Positions 49,490-62,843 of a stretch of 64,000 bases of DNA are shown piece by piece. Origin of the DNA: Andrena cerasifolii (taxonomy: Eukaryota > Arthropoda > Insecta > Hymenoptera > Andrenidae). Made by a program: the position numbers and the translations under genes. The DNA lies in NCBI RefSeq assembly GCF_050908995.1, contig NC_135122.1:11510501-11574500 (forward strand), read 5' to 3'. The notes under the pieces are model-generated. The model saw nothing but the letters and a program-made list of their open reading frames with translations. It had not been told where the DNA came from and ran no database searches. Positions within the stretch are counted from its first letter, which is position 1. Each line of letters starts with the position of its first letter.

Positions 49490-49879
49490 CTGAAGGAGAA
49501 AATCGTGAATGTGAGGGGGTTGGAAAGTTACCCCTTCCTAATTAATCTCTAATTAATTTCAAAGTGTATTTGAAAAGTACTTGTCCGAGTGTATTTGAAA
49601 CTATGTTAGATACTGTTCCTCTAATGGGAAAAATAACAAATACAGCAGAGTTGCAAGCCTACAGATCGAAAGATACTGGCAAGAATTTGCAACAGTGACT
49701 ACGCGTTCTGACTGAATCTTTTATTTTTTTTTTAATTCCTAATCACAGAAACACTGTTCAGGAGTCTGCGAATCTAAAACTTTATACATTGCAGTCCCCA
49801 GAAAAATTGCGACTTGGAAGCCCCGTTCGCCAAGAACCTCCCTACAACCGACCCTTAAATTTTTCATCTGGAAACTGAC
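49490..49879 (-). other. receptor intron 2 (390 bp)
   Basis: Short intron with the donor GTCAGT at 49879 and the acceptor at 49490. Nothing else recognised. Confidence 0.9.
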
Positions 49880-50168
49880 CTGTGTCCTCCCACGTCCCGT
49901 TGGTGATAGCCGAAATCTTCTCGTAAAAGACCATGGAGGCATCTCCTGCGTCAGTTGTCGTGCATCGCGAGCCAGCCACGTAAGATTGATTCTCCGGGCA
50001 GCACTTCCTTAAGCATCTGTTGTGCTGGCACGTGTCCGAGCTCCTGCAAACGCGAGCCACTAGTTGGCGATTCTCTGGGAAATCCGTCGTCAACCCCAAG
50101 CAGGTGTTCCCCACTGTCATCGCGAACCTCTCGCGCGCCTCTCCGGTCGACGATGAAGGCAGCATCGC
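49880..50168 (-). CDS. Methuselah-like GPCR, exon 2 (end of first, start of second ectodomain)
   Basis: 289 bp, from the acceptor ATTTCGCAG before 50168 to the donor GTCAGT. It encodes residues 130-225 plus one base. The start is set by the acceptor in phase 0 with exon 1; the open frame further upstream on this strand is intron. Seen: VGNTCLGL (about 148-155), ARVCRSSDTC (167-176), CLRKCCPEN (181-189) and GSRCTT, plus the sequons NQSY and NGTW. The C-L-R-K-C-C-P block is the hallmark of Methuselah ectodomains. VGNTCL looks like the Y-C-L end of the preceding unit, so this exon bridges two units. It is extracellular and presumably disulfide-bonded. Confidence 0.93.
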
Positions 50169-51060
50169 CTGCGAAATTACGGGAAAATCGTGGAAACGTG
50201 GACGATTTACGAGGGAAATGTGGGAACGACTGCGAGCACTCGGCCGACACTGGGGGGAAATTCGAAGTCCCCGGGAAGTTTGGAGAAACGCTCGAGGATT
50301 CCTTGACTCTATGAATTCGTCGAAAGATCTACGCAAGCTCGATTTGCTCGGTACGTTGCTAGCTCCCAATGCAAATACTTCGTGCCAAGGTCTCCGGAAG
50401 ATAAAGTATCGCGGGGGAATGAACTCTTTTCGAGATATCGGTGAATGTCGGAGAAATAGTAGGAGTTTTACTACTCGAGCTATTATATATCGAGGAATCT
50501 TTTATTGACAGTGCACTCAGAAGGGAATTATGCAACTTTGTGCGCAAGTAGAGTAGTTCATGCGTAAGACAAAACTATTTTTTGTTGGTGCTATAGTGCG
50601 GTTTTGGGGGGGTGAAATCAACCCTTGAAAAAAGATGGAGAATTTTCTTTTTCATGGAATATCTCGAGAACGGTCAGAGATATAGAAAATAAATTTAAAC
50701 AAAAATTGCAACTTTTTTTATATCCACAAAACTGCGTAAAAAGAATTATCTGTAGTCTTCCTATAATTTATTCGACGCTGAAGTTGAAACGCTCGCCGAA
50801 TAAGAAAATTAACTTTATTCGTCAAATAATCTAAAGGTGAAGTAACTTTTATTTGATCTGTTATTTAAATCATTTTTTATTCAGCTAATGCCCAACTCCG
50901 TTATTCTTTTCTTCACTTTCTTAATTCTATTTCCTCCTCCTAAGCAGGATAACCTTTGTTCTTCTGGTCGGTACTTAAAAAGCGTGCCTATCTTAGAAAT
51001 ACTAGAAAGGAAATAGAAGCACACTCTGATACTCCCAATATATCCAAGCAACTTAGCAGC

Positions 51061-51245
51061 ATAGCAAAGAGAGTTCTAACCCAAATTTGAGTTTTGCGTT
51101 CAATACACGTTCAGAGTGGTACGATAGACGTTCAATACACGATCAAAGCGGTATTGGCGCCATAGGTGTTTTGAACGTCTATCGTACCACTCTGAACGTG
51201 TATTGAACGCAAAACTCAAATTTGAGTTAGAACTCTCTTTACTAT
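51061..51245. mobile_element. near-perfect 185-bp foldback MITE
   Basis: The ends ATAGCAAAGAGAGTTCTAAC and GTTAGAACTCTCTTTACTAT are inverse. The arms continue inward through AATTTGAGTTTTGCGTTCAA and ACGTTCAGAGTGGTACGATA to GACGTTCA, about 75 bp with only one small indel and a few mismatches. The loop contains GCGGTATTGGCGCCATAGG. High arm identity suggests a young copy. A TA target duplication is possible at the TATA ends. Confidence 0.9.
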
Positions 51246-54200
51246 ACTACCCAACTTCCCCTCTCTGTGACAAAACATTCTTTTATATCATTGTCCTAGA
51301 AAAGTAACTGCTGCCAAGTAGGAATTAGCCTCGTCCCCCGTTCGTCAACTATACAGAATAGAATTCACTGCGAAGAACACTCGACTGGAGTCGCGATTCA
51401 CGGAGGAACAACGGTGCCAGTCCCGACAATGCCATCAACGAGGAAACGTCCGCGTGACCCTGAAATTTCTTCAACTAATACCTGTCGATGAGCTCGACTC
51501 CGAGCTCCATTATCCGGCAGCCGGAGCCGGCGAGTCGACGCGTATTTCTTCGCCCCTGTTTCGCAAACCTCGAAGGTGAACGATCGAGGAGAAGCCTGAA
51601 ATCCCAGGGATGACGTCCCGACGTCTATTGAAAACGAGATAACGAGCGGAAGACCATATCCCGCGGAAATAAGATTTGTCTGTTAACAGAGCTGGGACGA
51701 GGAAGCTCTGGCGTCGTGCGAATGACACCAGGGATTTGTCAGATTTGTCAAACACCGGGGAACAGCCCGTAAAATCGCGGTCGGTTCCTTTTTCATCGCT
51801 CTCCTCGCGAGTTTCCCCGACAACTGCTTTCATTCGCCGCATTCACTTCCGTTTTAACGAGGTACTTATTTTCCACGCGTCTAATTACCAATTCTGTCGC
51901 TCTTCGTGTCGTGTTCTCCGCCAATGAATCGATCTTCTCAAGGGCTTTACGGCACGGACGCCCGAAAATCTTTTTTTTTTTGGCGAAAGTAGAAAAGAAA
52001 TGAAAATACTTTTCTAAGGGCTTTGTTCTATATGTCTTATGGTATATAAAAAAAATTGTAACTATATTTTTTAAACAAAATAACGGTACCGGTGCTCTTT
52101 CATTCCCGCAGTTTTTGAAAAGGCACTCTCCACTGCGAGCAGTAGAAATCCCGTATACTTTGACGTAGGATAAAAAACCGAAAATTGTTATTGTTTACAT
52201 GACATTTACAACAGAAGTACATAGCGATGTGTGAAAATATTGATTTTTGTAAAAATGGTGGACATTTGAAGAGAATGTCAGTTTTAGCAGTTAAATTTTA
52301 AGCCTAGATTTTTAATGAATCGTAAAATCCGTACGTAGGTACTTCTGTAGATAATTTATTGCAGAAGACACTATTAAAATTTCAAATGAATCGAATAAAA
52401 ATTGTTCAATTTATGCTGCTAGCCAATTTCAGAACAGTGATTCCGCGGAGCTTCGCGGGATAACACATAACTGTGCAATATTTATACAATATATTCACTA
52501 ATACATGCCCTAAACATACGAAGTATAGAAATAATTTTCAACCTAAGAGTATCATAACAAGCAAATTAGTACTTTTTTGAGCTTTTCAGGGTGGCGTAAC
52601 CCCTTAAATTCTCTTCTCACCCGTCCTTCTTTTCGCACGACACCTCTCCGCAGTCCTAATATCTCAATTCGGAAGTCCCCCGCCGAAAAATGGCACCCCA
52701 AAATTTCCAAAGCTCCAAATATGGAAAGCGACCCAAACATGCCAAGAATTCGGCCAACCGAAAAATTATCGAGAGACCTGAATTGAACGCCACGCACCCC
52801 CTACGTAGGTAGAACGCGAAGATCCGTCCGCGACAGAGGGAAGGCATCGATCAAGGGGCAGGGGACATTATTAGAATGCCGCGTTACAGCGATCCCCCGC
52901 AAAGGCACGCTCGATTGAAACCGAAGACCAGGTCTCTACTCGACACCCTCCGCAATGCGGTCCTCGGTTTCACCGACGGCGCATCCTTTCCTACGCCATT
53001 GCACACCGGTGTGCTACCCAACCACCACGCCCCGCAGATTCGCCAGCGATGAGTCGGATTTATTTACCGTGCCGCATCCTTTCGTCGGCCGGGATAAAGC
53101 CTGCACCTCCGAGAGCCAACCCCAGCTAGTATGTCCAGCGCCGAAAAAGGAGCCGCCGATATTTATTACATCTGGCGCCGATAAAACATGACTGCGGCAG
53201 GGAAACGCGACGAACGCGATCGGTACACGGCCGTATTGTTGTCGCGATATTCCTGTAATATCGATGGGGGTGCGAGGGGTGGATAGCGGGAATGTTTAAC
53301 CGCCTGTGGATCGCACGTCGCCGGAAGAGACAACCGAGGGGGCTGGGGGATGTTACTGGAGGGCGGAGGGGTTGATTGGGGCGCTAGTTTCTTTGGGGAA
53401 TACATGCCGCTCGGTTGTATGCGCGTTCGAGTGACTCGGGATCGCGATTCGACGCCTCGATGCCACGGGAAACGGCACTTGATGAAAGATTGGGAATTGC
53501 TTTTTGTTGGGGACTGGTCGATGGTGAGCGATTATTGAACGCGCTGACCAATCTCTGCTTTAGTTTGAAGGGAATTGTGGGGGGGCTTGTTTGTGGGATT
53601 TGTGAGTTGATTTATATGGGGGTGGGATTGGGGAGTTTTGATAAAGGAATTTTTTTTGTGTTTGTAGCTTTTAGGAATGGGATTAATAGGCTTCATATTT
53701 ATTCTGTCTTTAATCTTCCTTATTTAAATATTTATGAATATCGTGTCAAGCTTTCGAGTAGGATGACGGGAGTTGGACTTCAAAGGGCGCTTTTTAATTC
53801 GAGGATAGCGAGACGTGACGGCCAATAGCTTGTAGAAGTGTTTTTGTGGAAGGATTGACTGCCGCAGTTAAAGCAAGTGAAGTACCACTGTTTCATGAAC
53901 TTTTGCAAGCTTTGCTTATTCATTGTGCCACGCATAGTTGAATGTGTAGCAGAGCAAATACATATGCAAATAGCAGGTTCAACGACGCTCGAGCTTGGTG
54001 CATATAAACGAGAATAATCGAGTACTCGTAGAAACGAAACCCTAGAGTTTATACGCGGGGCGTTTTAAAAAAAAGTTCAGGATATTTACGCTGAATAAAA
54101 ATTGCTTAGTGAACATACGTCGAAAAACGAGCATTGTCTGAGTTTGAAGACAGTTTTTATTCTAGTGACGCAACTAAATTGCTTTCTATTGTTTATTGCA

Positions 54201-54572
54201 TGTAGTATGTAAACAAATTCCTTACAATATACCTGCATCCGTGACCAAAGAATTATACTTAAATTTCCATACAAGTGTCACTTCTTTGTACCACAGAATT
54301 CGAAGCTCGTTGAAAAGTATACGTGTGGTCTGTGCATGCCGGGCACTTTCTACTTTAAGTAGAAAGGTAACACCGCTGCAAGAAAGTGTTCCTTGTCGTA
54401 AGACTACAAAATTATGGCGCGGTAAGAATTATTAACCGCGATACTGGTTAAATACAGTTATCACTTGCATATTCATTTTACAATGTTACAAAAACAATAC
54501 TAAAGAAGTCACCAGCACTTCCAAAAAGGAAAATTGACTCTCTTCCCTGACAGTACTCATAGGGCGAATGTT

Positions 54573-54640
54573 GGCAGCAAACAACATATTCACAAAGTTT
54601 CATAATTTTTGGAAAATCCGGGTTCGGGATCTTCCCTTGT
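54573..54640. repeat. fragment of the CAAGGGAAGATCCC element
   Basis: The right-hand 68 bp of the family: GGCAGCAAACA, ATATTCACAAAGTTTC and GGTTCGGGATCTTCCCTTG. The rest of the element is absent or diverged, although nearby AT-rich DNA may hold more of it. Confidence 0.85.
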
Positions 54641-57600
54641 CAAAAGTATGAGGGTTGAAACTTCGTAAGCCGTCATACATGCAAATGGTTACTCCTACGG
54701 AAAAGACTCATACAATCTTTTTTATAGAGAATTTGCTAAGCTACAAATTTTATAAGACCTATTTCTGTCGTAAAACTGATAGATAACAAGATATTCGCGA
54801 AAACCCGGTTTTCTTTTACCTTTCACCCTCTATACAATTTTTAGCGGCGGTCACATCGATGGGGACTTTTGACATTTGATTTAAAACGACGAAATAATTG
54901 CCCAAACAAACATTTAGCTTGCTGACAATTATTTCGCAGATTGGCCATATTTCCGTCTAGTTTCACTGGAGTATTATTTCTCGACCCACGTTCACCAAAC
55001 ATTAGAACGGTTTACATCGTAAATTCTCGATTCTTTTTTATAAAGATTCTGCGACTGCAAATCGGATAAACTATCGTCTGGCGGTAAGGGCGTTAAGAGT
55101 AACGCGCACGAATTGCCTAGTAATCTTCGGCTATCTTTCTGTCGCGAAAGTTGCCAAGGGGTAAGTACCTTCGAACCGAAGAACTGATTTCTTTATCGTG
55201 CTCGCTGCCAAACCTCCAAGTTATGAACCACAAGCCATAAAGTTCGAATATCAAATCCCGAATCGTTCCCTCCCTATTCTAGATACCGAGCAAAGATAGC
55301 GAAGCGTATATTGCAAAATGGCTGAGCAAGCATCGCCTCCCATGGCTCCGAATGAAAAACGAAATTTACTCCTACGAAAGTACCGTGTAAAATTCCACCT
55401 AACCGATTTCACCCTTTCCCCAATTCAGCGCTCTATCCTTCACAGTTAACTTCCGTAAAGATGAGGATCGTCGCATTCAATTTCTTGATGGAAGATTTCC
55501 CTTCAACAGCAACATTGTGCATAATTCTCTTGAATCCCTGAAATCATCTATGCTCCTTAAAATACTAGACATCTATAGAACACGCACAAATGCGGTATTC
55601 AAGTTTCATTTCGCAATCGGTACTTAAGTAATTTATAACTCAATACCCTCTGCATCTCTTTCCCAAAATTAAATTAATAGATTTCTTTGTTACTGTGTAG
55701 AACACTCTCTACAAGTAGCGAGAACAACAGGGATAGTTTCCAGTAGTATTTCCAAAGAAGCAACTAATAATCGTACACCTCCAACATAACAGCTTGCAAT
55801 TTTTGCTTTCAAAATACCCAAAAAGAGCCTCATGCCACGCGCGTATATTTTCCAATTTCCAATGAATCTGCCACCATTTTGGGAACAGAGCAAACACGTT
55901 TGCAAGCAAATCTCTTTCAGCGCCGCTGCAATTTCATCATGCAAACACCCCACCCAAACTATTTTTTCATAGAATCGAGAAAGAAAGTTGCGTTCCAGCG
56001 CGGCTGCTGCGGCACAGTAAATTGCGCTGTTTGAGAGCTGTGACGTTTTCAAAGATCGCGATATCGGCTCGATAAGTTCGAACGTTTGCGAATCGTGTCG
56101 TGTTCCGTGCGATCGCCAGGCAGCGCCGTTGTAAAAGCGAATCGACTGAAAAGGGTGCAGGCACTTCAACACGTTCGATGCCATGGGGTGAGCGGGTGAT
56201 CAGGCACGTAGCCAGGATTTTATTTTGGGAACGAAAGAAGTTGGTACGAGGCACTGAAGGGCGAGGCGAAACTGTGCAGTGCTGTGTTTTAATCTGAAAC
56301 CGAACGAACGGGTGCAAGAAATTTTCCAGCTCTCTCGGTGGATGAAATTGTTTGCTGGACTCTTGCTAAAAGTATCGAAAGCCACTGGTGGATGAATCAT
56401 CGAATAGAGGTCCAGGGAGCATTGCCGTCATTACGAAATAGCTTGCAATAGGTTGGAAACCATAACACGTGCTTCAAGTGGCGATTTAAAATTTCCAAAC
56501 TCAGGACTTTTTTATTACACCTAGATTTCTGTTTCTCGTCCACTTGGAGCTCGAGGAAGAAATTGTGGGCACATTTTTCTTAAAGTTCGCGGAAGAGTGT
56601 CCCGTAAATTGGCTTCAAAATTGAGTTACGTAATGGATCTACGAGTACGTATATAGGTTGATAAAAACGTAGGTCTATTTTTTATGCGCGCCACTGCGGC
56701 GAGGTAGAAATCTGAAAGTTCTTGATCTACTTTCTACAGGAGTCGTCTATTTAAAATTAGCTTGATTCGCAGCGCTCTAGTTTGCACTTTTCGGAGGAAT
56801 TATGTACCCAGGTATTTAACACGAAGATGTATTATAGCTAGTAACAGTGTCAAATGGTATCTCATTTTTAAACTCTATATAAGCAAGTCAGACTTCCCAC
56901 GAATTACACTTCGAAATAGAAAGTGGGTTAAAGAAACATTATCAGTTGAGGGGCACGATGCTCTCCGGCTTGTTAATTAACTAATTTCATCACCCAGCCG
57001 ATTAAAGAGCCATAAACCATCAGCAATGGTTTCAACATCAATCCCATCAAGTTTTGCTCCTCCGTCGAGCAAGAAATCGAACGAAAACACAGCCATTAAA
57101 ACCCTATTACTATCCAATCACAAAACCTCGACAAATTGAGAGTAATCTAAAACTAAACACCTGCAACTGCTGCAAAACACTGACACTCGGTCCAGCCTTT
57201 CAGGCACCGTTAAAAATAATCAACAGAAGCAACGACGATCCAAGCCATTGCGTTCCAGGCGCAAGGGAAAGCTGAAGATCGTCGTTAAAATGAAGCGATC
57301 AGCTCTTTGGGTCGTTAACGCTTAAGTGGAGCAAGGTTCGGACAAATGCCACCTGAAATCGGTCAGATTCTTCAGGGCGACACTAATGAATATTTGAACA
57401 GAAAATCTTCACGAAAGCTCCACCAATGGATAGACAATATTTTTCCGATGAAAACGAGTACAAACACGACCATATTCGTGCTACTTTAAATTATACATAA
57501 TTAAACCTACAGCAAATAGGAAAATTCAAATTTCCTATATTTTCATATTAGCATAAATAATGGATGAGTATATTACTTATCGACTACCACATATCCAAAC

Positions 57601-57990
57601 CAAACACAATACTTTTAATACTTTCAACAAAATATCGCCACAAAAACGTCCCAAAACCGTGCGCAGTGCGCGAACTCCTCGGCGTGGAAGCACGCCGTCG
57701 CCAGTCACGGAGTTACAAACGCTCGCGTAGGAAGGAACCAGGTGAATTCCAACGTCCGTCAGAACTTCTGGATCGTAGCCGTTTCGTGGCACGTTTCTCT
57801 AGCCCTGTATGAGGACGGGGAGCTGTAAAGAGGGAGCAGGAGTACACAAACGTTTCCAGGAGAATAAAACTCCAGTGTTACCGGTTACTAGGGTCGTCGT
57901 GCGAGCAGACACGCGAGAAAGCAGGACGAGAGCCACTGGAATAGCCTGTTTAGAAGAAAAAAAGGGTAATGATACGGTGGCTGGGGCCTC

Positions 57991-58037
57991 GTGTTAATCT
58001 TCCACGCGGGAGGGGGCAACGCGTGGAAGATTAACAC
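57991..58037. other. perfect 18-bp hairpin
   Basis: GTGTTAATCTTCCACGCG (57991-58008) is followed by 11 bases and then its exact inverse CGCGTGGAAGATTAACAC (58020-58037). No mismatches are seen. It stands alone, without element-like flanks, in the receptor's first intron. Confidence 0.85.
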
Positions 58038-58650
58038 GGCTCGTCGTAGCTTTGTTTACGATAAACTATCGCGGGAGGTCTCCGCCGGCATGATCTCATC
58101 GACTGCTGGCATACTGCAACAGGAAATCCCCCGCATATCTCGAATAAACGTGTCAAGAGTGCAACCGTGTCGACTCGTCATATGGTAATAGAGACCATGT
58201 GAATAGGCGAACGCGATAACCAGTTTTCCTGCACGCCGTGGGTACGGGAAGCAAAGAAACAACGGGCCCGCGGTTTGCAAATCAATCTACGCACTTGGAT
58301 CGACGGAAATTGCCTGGGGAGTCTGCTGGAGAAGTTGTTTTGAATTCGGAAGCTCGGTGGCAGACTCTTTCCTCCGTTTTGTGCATTGTACTGGAGGAGA
58401 GGATGGGAAGTCTGTTCCGCTAACTTTGGGTTAAAGTTTTGCCCGAACATCTGATCATTACACTGGTAGTTTTCGTGTTGATCATTGCGAAGAGGCATTT
58501 TAGAAATGACTGTGCCAGAATTAAAAAAATCCTCGTGAAATGTTCTAGGTGCCAATGGTAATACTGTGATATCGAATTCCACTGCAATTTCTCTTTGTAA
58601 ATAGGTTACCAATGGTACTAAAAAATGGTACCGCTGGGTACGTCGAACGT

Positions 58651-58865
58651 CACTTTTGTAGAAAACAATGTAAGAGCCTATTAATAGTAATAGTACTACA
58701 GTGATATATTAATGCAAAAAAATAGAACATTTTGTGATGTATTTGGGTTATTGTGTGTCTAGTTAAGTATATTTAGCAATAAAATAATTTAAAGTCAGGG
58801 AAGCTTTTCCTCTCTCCTGAAAAATTTATCTTTGGCACTTACAGTGTTCTCTACAAGGACTCTTC
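58651..58865. mobile_element. inverted-repeat element related to 31618-31772
   Basis: TTTTGTAGAAAACAATGTAA continuing GAGCC at the left is inverse to GGCACTTACAGTGTTCTCTA continuing CAAGGACTCTTC at the right. The family core CCAATGGTAATACTG appears just left of the element (about 58551-58566), suggesting two overlapping or rearranged copies. Confidence 0.75.
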
Positions 58866-61729
58866 AATTATGTACAATTTTATCGTGGTACTGACTTGGA
58901 AAATTATTGCAAGGGAAGACGGAGTGCCTTCAACTTTTGGAGCGAATATCACGCGTTAGTTTGATCTGTGTGGAATCGAGAATGTAAAGACTCGTTATAA
59001 GGGTCGTATAAAATTCACAACAGTCTTAACTTTTAACTCCAAATAAGTAGGTACCATTCGAGGCTGGTCTACGGCACAGAATTTTCCCATCGTGTTAACG
59101 AAAATATTTACCTTCCCCGTGCAGCTTTTCATGTTCGGAAAGTATACCGGGCTTTCCATAAAAAGCTCGCCGTGCAGTTGTAAACACTGTAGGCAGCATG
59201 TGCGTTGGATTGACAACGCGCACGGGAAAACGCAAAGCGAAGAAACACCCGTTACGAAACCTGTTCCTCCAGTCCACGAATTTTTAACATGAACGTTCGT
59301 TTTATTTTTATTATCGCGCAGGTGGATTCACGTTATATACGCTATTTCCAGTATTTCATCCTTCTTAAACTCCTTGGCAAATTCCTCGCACGATGCATCC
59401 AATGAGAGATGGTTAAACGAGGCGAAATTCTTTTAGCAAGGAGATGTTCAGTGTCGCTCTGAAGCTTAAGCGCTATTGAGGAGTGTCGAATAATTTTGCA
59501 GTTATTAGATTTCTACTATGTGCCACCCTTTCGACAAAATAGGAAACATAACCGTACAAATACATTAAAACTGTAAAGATGTAAACGTGGTCATTTGATA
59601 ATTTAAATATGAAATCGGCAAGATTTATGTTCCTGAATTTTTTAAAATTCAGGTTTGCAGCTGAAAATTCTGAAAAAATTCACAGGCTTGGACACCAATG
59701 TGTAGAATGTCCCTGTTTTTTTGTATAATTTTCTAGCGAATAGAAGAAAAGTAATGGAGCTTAAACTGCAAATTAAGTTTCGCCCCGTAACTACCCTAGT
59801 AGCAGAGGTGTCGGTTTGATATTTGACAGAAACAGTTTTCTTTTAAGAACCTACCGATTGCTATACATCAAGTTCAATTTGGTTCGGGGGTATTTTGTTA
59901 CCATACTTATTCGACTACAGGTGCCATTCTTCCAAAAACGGCACCTATAGTTCACCCTTCTTTTCGTAGTTTCAATATTTCTCATATTCAATATTCCTAT
60001 TTAATTAATAATATCGAATTGCATGATGTCCTCCTATCTGTTTTGTTAAAACGTCCCCAGTTGCCATCCCGAGCCCCTCTGAAATAATTCTTGCGAATGC
60101 GCAGTTGTTTGTCAAAAGCAGTCGAACTCTTGGGAATTGTTTTCCATGGAATTCTATTCCATTAAATTTTCTTTTATCCTAATCATTCCATGAGTCACTT
60201 CGTGGAAGATCGCGTGGAAGCCTAGACATGTCTGCACCTTTCAACGACGGTGTCCGAAGTTTTTTGCGTCGATGGGCTGCATAAGTGAAACGAAACACGA
60301 GGAAAAGTTGGCGAACAATACCTATATATCGCGCAAAAGTATTACGAGCTGACAATCTGCTGATTACTCCGAACAGGCATGTTGCTCAACCTGGTAGTTA
60401 CACGCAGGCTTGTAATCGGCATTGCTCGTGCAGCCGCGTTCTCACAGGTGCAACGTGTGGAGCAAGACATAATTATTAACAGTAGAAGCAGGATCAAAAT
60501 GACTTGTTAAAAGAACATGACTTTAAAAAGAACGAGACATGCGTTTTTATATATCTTTCTGCTTTATTTAACTTGCACTTGTTTTCCGTATTTTATGCAA
60601 ATGACGAAACCCTTATCTGCACTGTCAGTATCTTATGCCCTATTTTTGCTTCCGTTTCCTGATTGTCGATGTTCTTTTTCACGGACAAATGAATCACTTT
60701 CATCACAGTCAGTGTCAGAAAATTTTTCGTCTAAATTGTTTTTGTTCCTAGTAAATTTTTTTGTACAGATCACGTTTAAAATAAAAGTCTGAATTTCAAT
60801 GCTTTTCATTCTTTTTATGAACAAGCGAATGGCATGGAAAAGGACAATGAAGAATACAACAATTAAGCAAACATAACACGCAAGTACTGTTTGGCATTTT
60901 TTGTAGAACGTATATGTGCTGAAATGTATTTAGTTTTCTAAAAAGAGTGTTTGAACTGTACGGAAATACTATGAGAAAGAAGAAAACTATTTTACAGAAT
61001 TACTCAGTTATATATTTCAATAAAAGTGACGAAAAAATTGAGAAACTAAGATATACTAAAAATGAATTCCTGCGAACCTGAGAAATCAATTTCCATTTCG
61101 TATTTATCACCAGCGAAATTTACCATTTTACAATTCACCATTAATATACCAGTCAGAGACTTGAAATCTGAAAACAATGTTTCGTGTCCCTTCTACCGCA
61201 CATCGCACATGTGCGCATAAAACCTAACCCAGACCAGGAAAAAGTCCATTTGCAGTAATGACTCAATTCGTTAAAAAAAAAAACGTTAAAAACCAATGGC
61301 CAGTGCGACACGGCCGAACACTATCCAATACCGCTGATGAACACGAATGTCAGACCTGACACGCCAGCCCTCCCCAACTGATAAGGATAACATTTCTCAT
61401 GAATGAAGAGGATCGAAATAGATTCACCGGGAGGTAACGCAGTTACGCAAAAGGGCGTGCCGAGTACACGAACGTGCAAACGATAAATTACCTCATCATC
61501 GCCATGGTTTGTTTCTCCTTTCGTGTGCAAACAAGTTGCCTTTTTGTTTAGCAAACCCTCTCCCCGATGAGTTTGCTTCTACGCCGCCTGCCGCCGTCAG
61601 AAATAGCTTCCATAAATTTGTTAAGCAGATGAGAATGGATCCTTTTATCTAGTTGAAGACGTTTTCTTTTTACGACACATCTGACGAGTGCTATCGAAAA
61701 GCAACACTTAAATAAAATAGGTGTGGCAG

Positions 61730-62046
61730 CAGTGGCGCGACCAGGGGGAGGGTCCGAGGCAGTGGCGCACTCAGGTTTTAATCTTGGAGGGAGCCGAGTT
61801 AAAATGCGGACAAAATTATTTTTAACAAGAATTTATTTAATGGAATTTAAGTTAATACAAATTCACTGAAATTCCTTAGGTGATTACGAAAGTAATTCAA
61901 GAGCTTTGTAAAAAGAACAGAAACTGGATTTTATTCTTTAAATAAATTTTCATAACCACCTAATGAATTTTATTTAATTCGCATTAAAAATATTTTTATC
62001 CCTTCAACTCCGCTCCGCCCAAGATTAAATTCGGAGCGCACTACTG
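61730..62046. mobile_element. 317-bp hAT-like MITE with perfect target duplication
   Basis: The element starts CAGTGGCGCGACCAGG and ends GGAGCGCACTACTG. It is flanked by TGTGGCAG on both sides (61722-61729 and 62047-62054), a perfect 8-bp duplication typical of hAT. A second terminus-like CAGTGGCGCACTCAGG begins at 61761, 31 bp inside the first. The interior (GGGAGCCGAGTTAAAATG, ATAACCACCTAATGAATTT, TTTATCCCTTCAAC) is shared with the copies at 13594, 21085 and 31915. It is non-coding. Confidence 0.9.
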
Positions 62047-62843
62047 TGTGGCAGGGTTGCATATGGGTGGCACAGAACTTGATAGGAACTTGGGTGAGAG
62101 CGGGCACACCTCCATTCGCAATGCCCTCTGCAGAAAATGTAAATGGGGCGGGTGCTTCAAGTTTTAACTGTTCAGTATCATGAAACCCAAAGCGTTGCTA
62201 GATAACGTCCCGCTCTTCGGGGAAATTAAGTATGGAGAACAGCATCGAAATTGACCTCCCTCGAATCCACTCGCTCGTCAGCCATTCGTTCTAACTATGT
62301 AGTCACGTTTATTTCACAGCGAACCGTGAAATATGAGATGGCGATTCTCCGTGAAACCGCGCTTCCAACCTCCCTTCCGGAATATTCGAATTACCGCGGA
62401 AAAAGCGTCTTCGAGGGAGAATTCTATAGCGCAATAAAAACAGAGCGTCGTTCGTGGAAATGGGGCAATGTAAGACAATATTTCAGCACGAACGCGTGAT
62501 CTTCCTTCGGGAACGATAATTGACGTTCGGAATTATTCGTCCCGGCACCTTTCACTCTGCAGGAACGTCGGGAAGTGGGAATGAAATTCTTCCTAGCGGA
62601 AGTTCGAGGAAATTTTTGAAACTCTAAGCTTTCAGGACTTCTCGAGGAATTCTCGATAAAAGGTCAGAAAAAAATCTCTGCGTCGAAGCTCTCCAAAAAC
62701 GTGGAACTTCTGCTTTCGAAACCTTCAGTGCCCACACAGCTTCCATTTAGCTTAGGGAACTTCAAAAGACTCGTCTCTTTGATCCCAAAAAAACTTTTGC
62801 TTCACCCGGTTCGTAGAACTGGTAGATGCTGGCGTGTACTCAC

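Larger units (their letters stand above)
50169..62843 (-). other. receptor intron 1 (12.7 kb)
   Basis: The largest intron. Recognised inside are the foldback at 51061-51245, a fragment at 54573-54640, a perfect hairpin at 57991-58037 and elements at 58651-58865 and 61730-62046. At 51970-52610 is an AT-rich stretch with a hairpin-like centre (ACAGAAGTAC / GTACTTCTGT) ending ACCCCTTAA, likely an old TTAA element whose left end I could not fix. At 50560-50830 is another GGGGGTGAAATCAACCC-type relic. Open frames on both strands are non-specific. Confidence 0.85.

Noticed and set aside
50020..50508. 162-codon + strand open frame
   Set aside because: Antisense shadow of receptor exon 2 at 49880-50168.
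53415..53828. 137-codon + strand open frame
   Set aside because: Valine/glycine/phenylalanine-rich low-complexity translation of a TG-rich stretch; no family recognised.
55690..56184. 164-codon - strand open frame in receptor intron 1
   Set aside because: Same strand as the receptor but not matching any part of it, and bounded by no convincing splice sites.
60517..60792. Small hydrophobic frame with possible signal peptide
   Set aside because: AT-rich composition explains the Phe/Leu content; no splice sites or homologue recognised.
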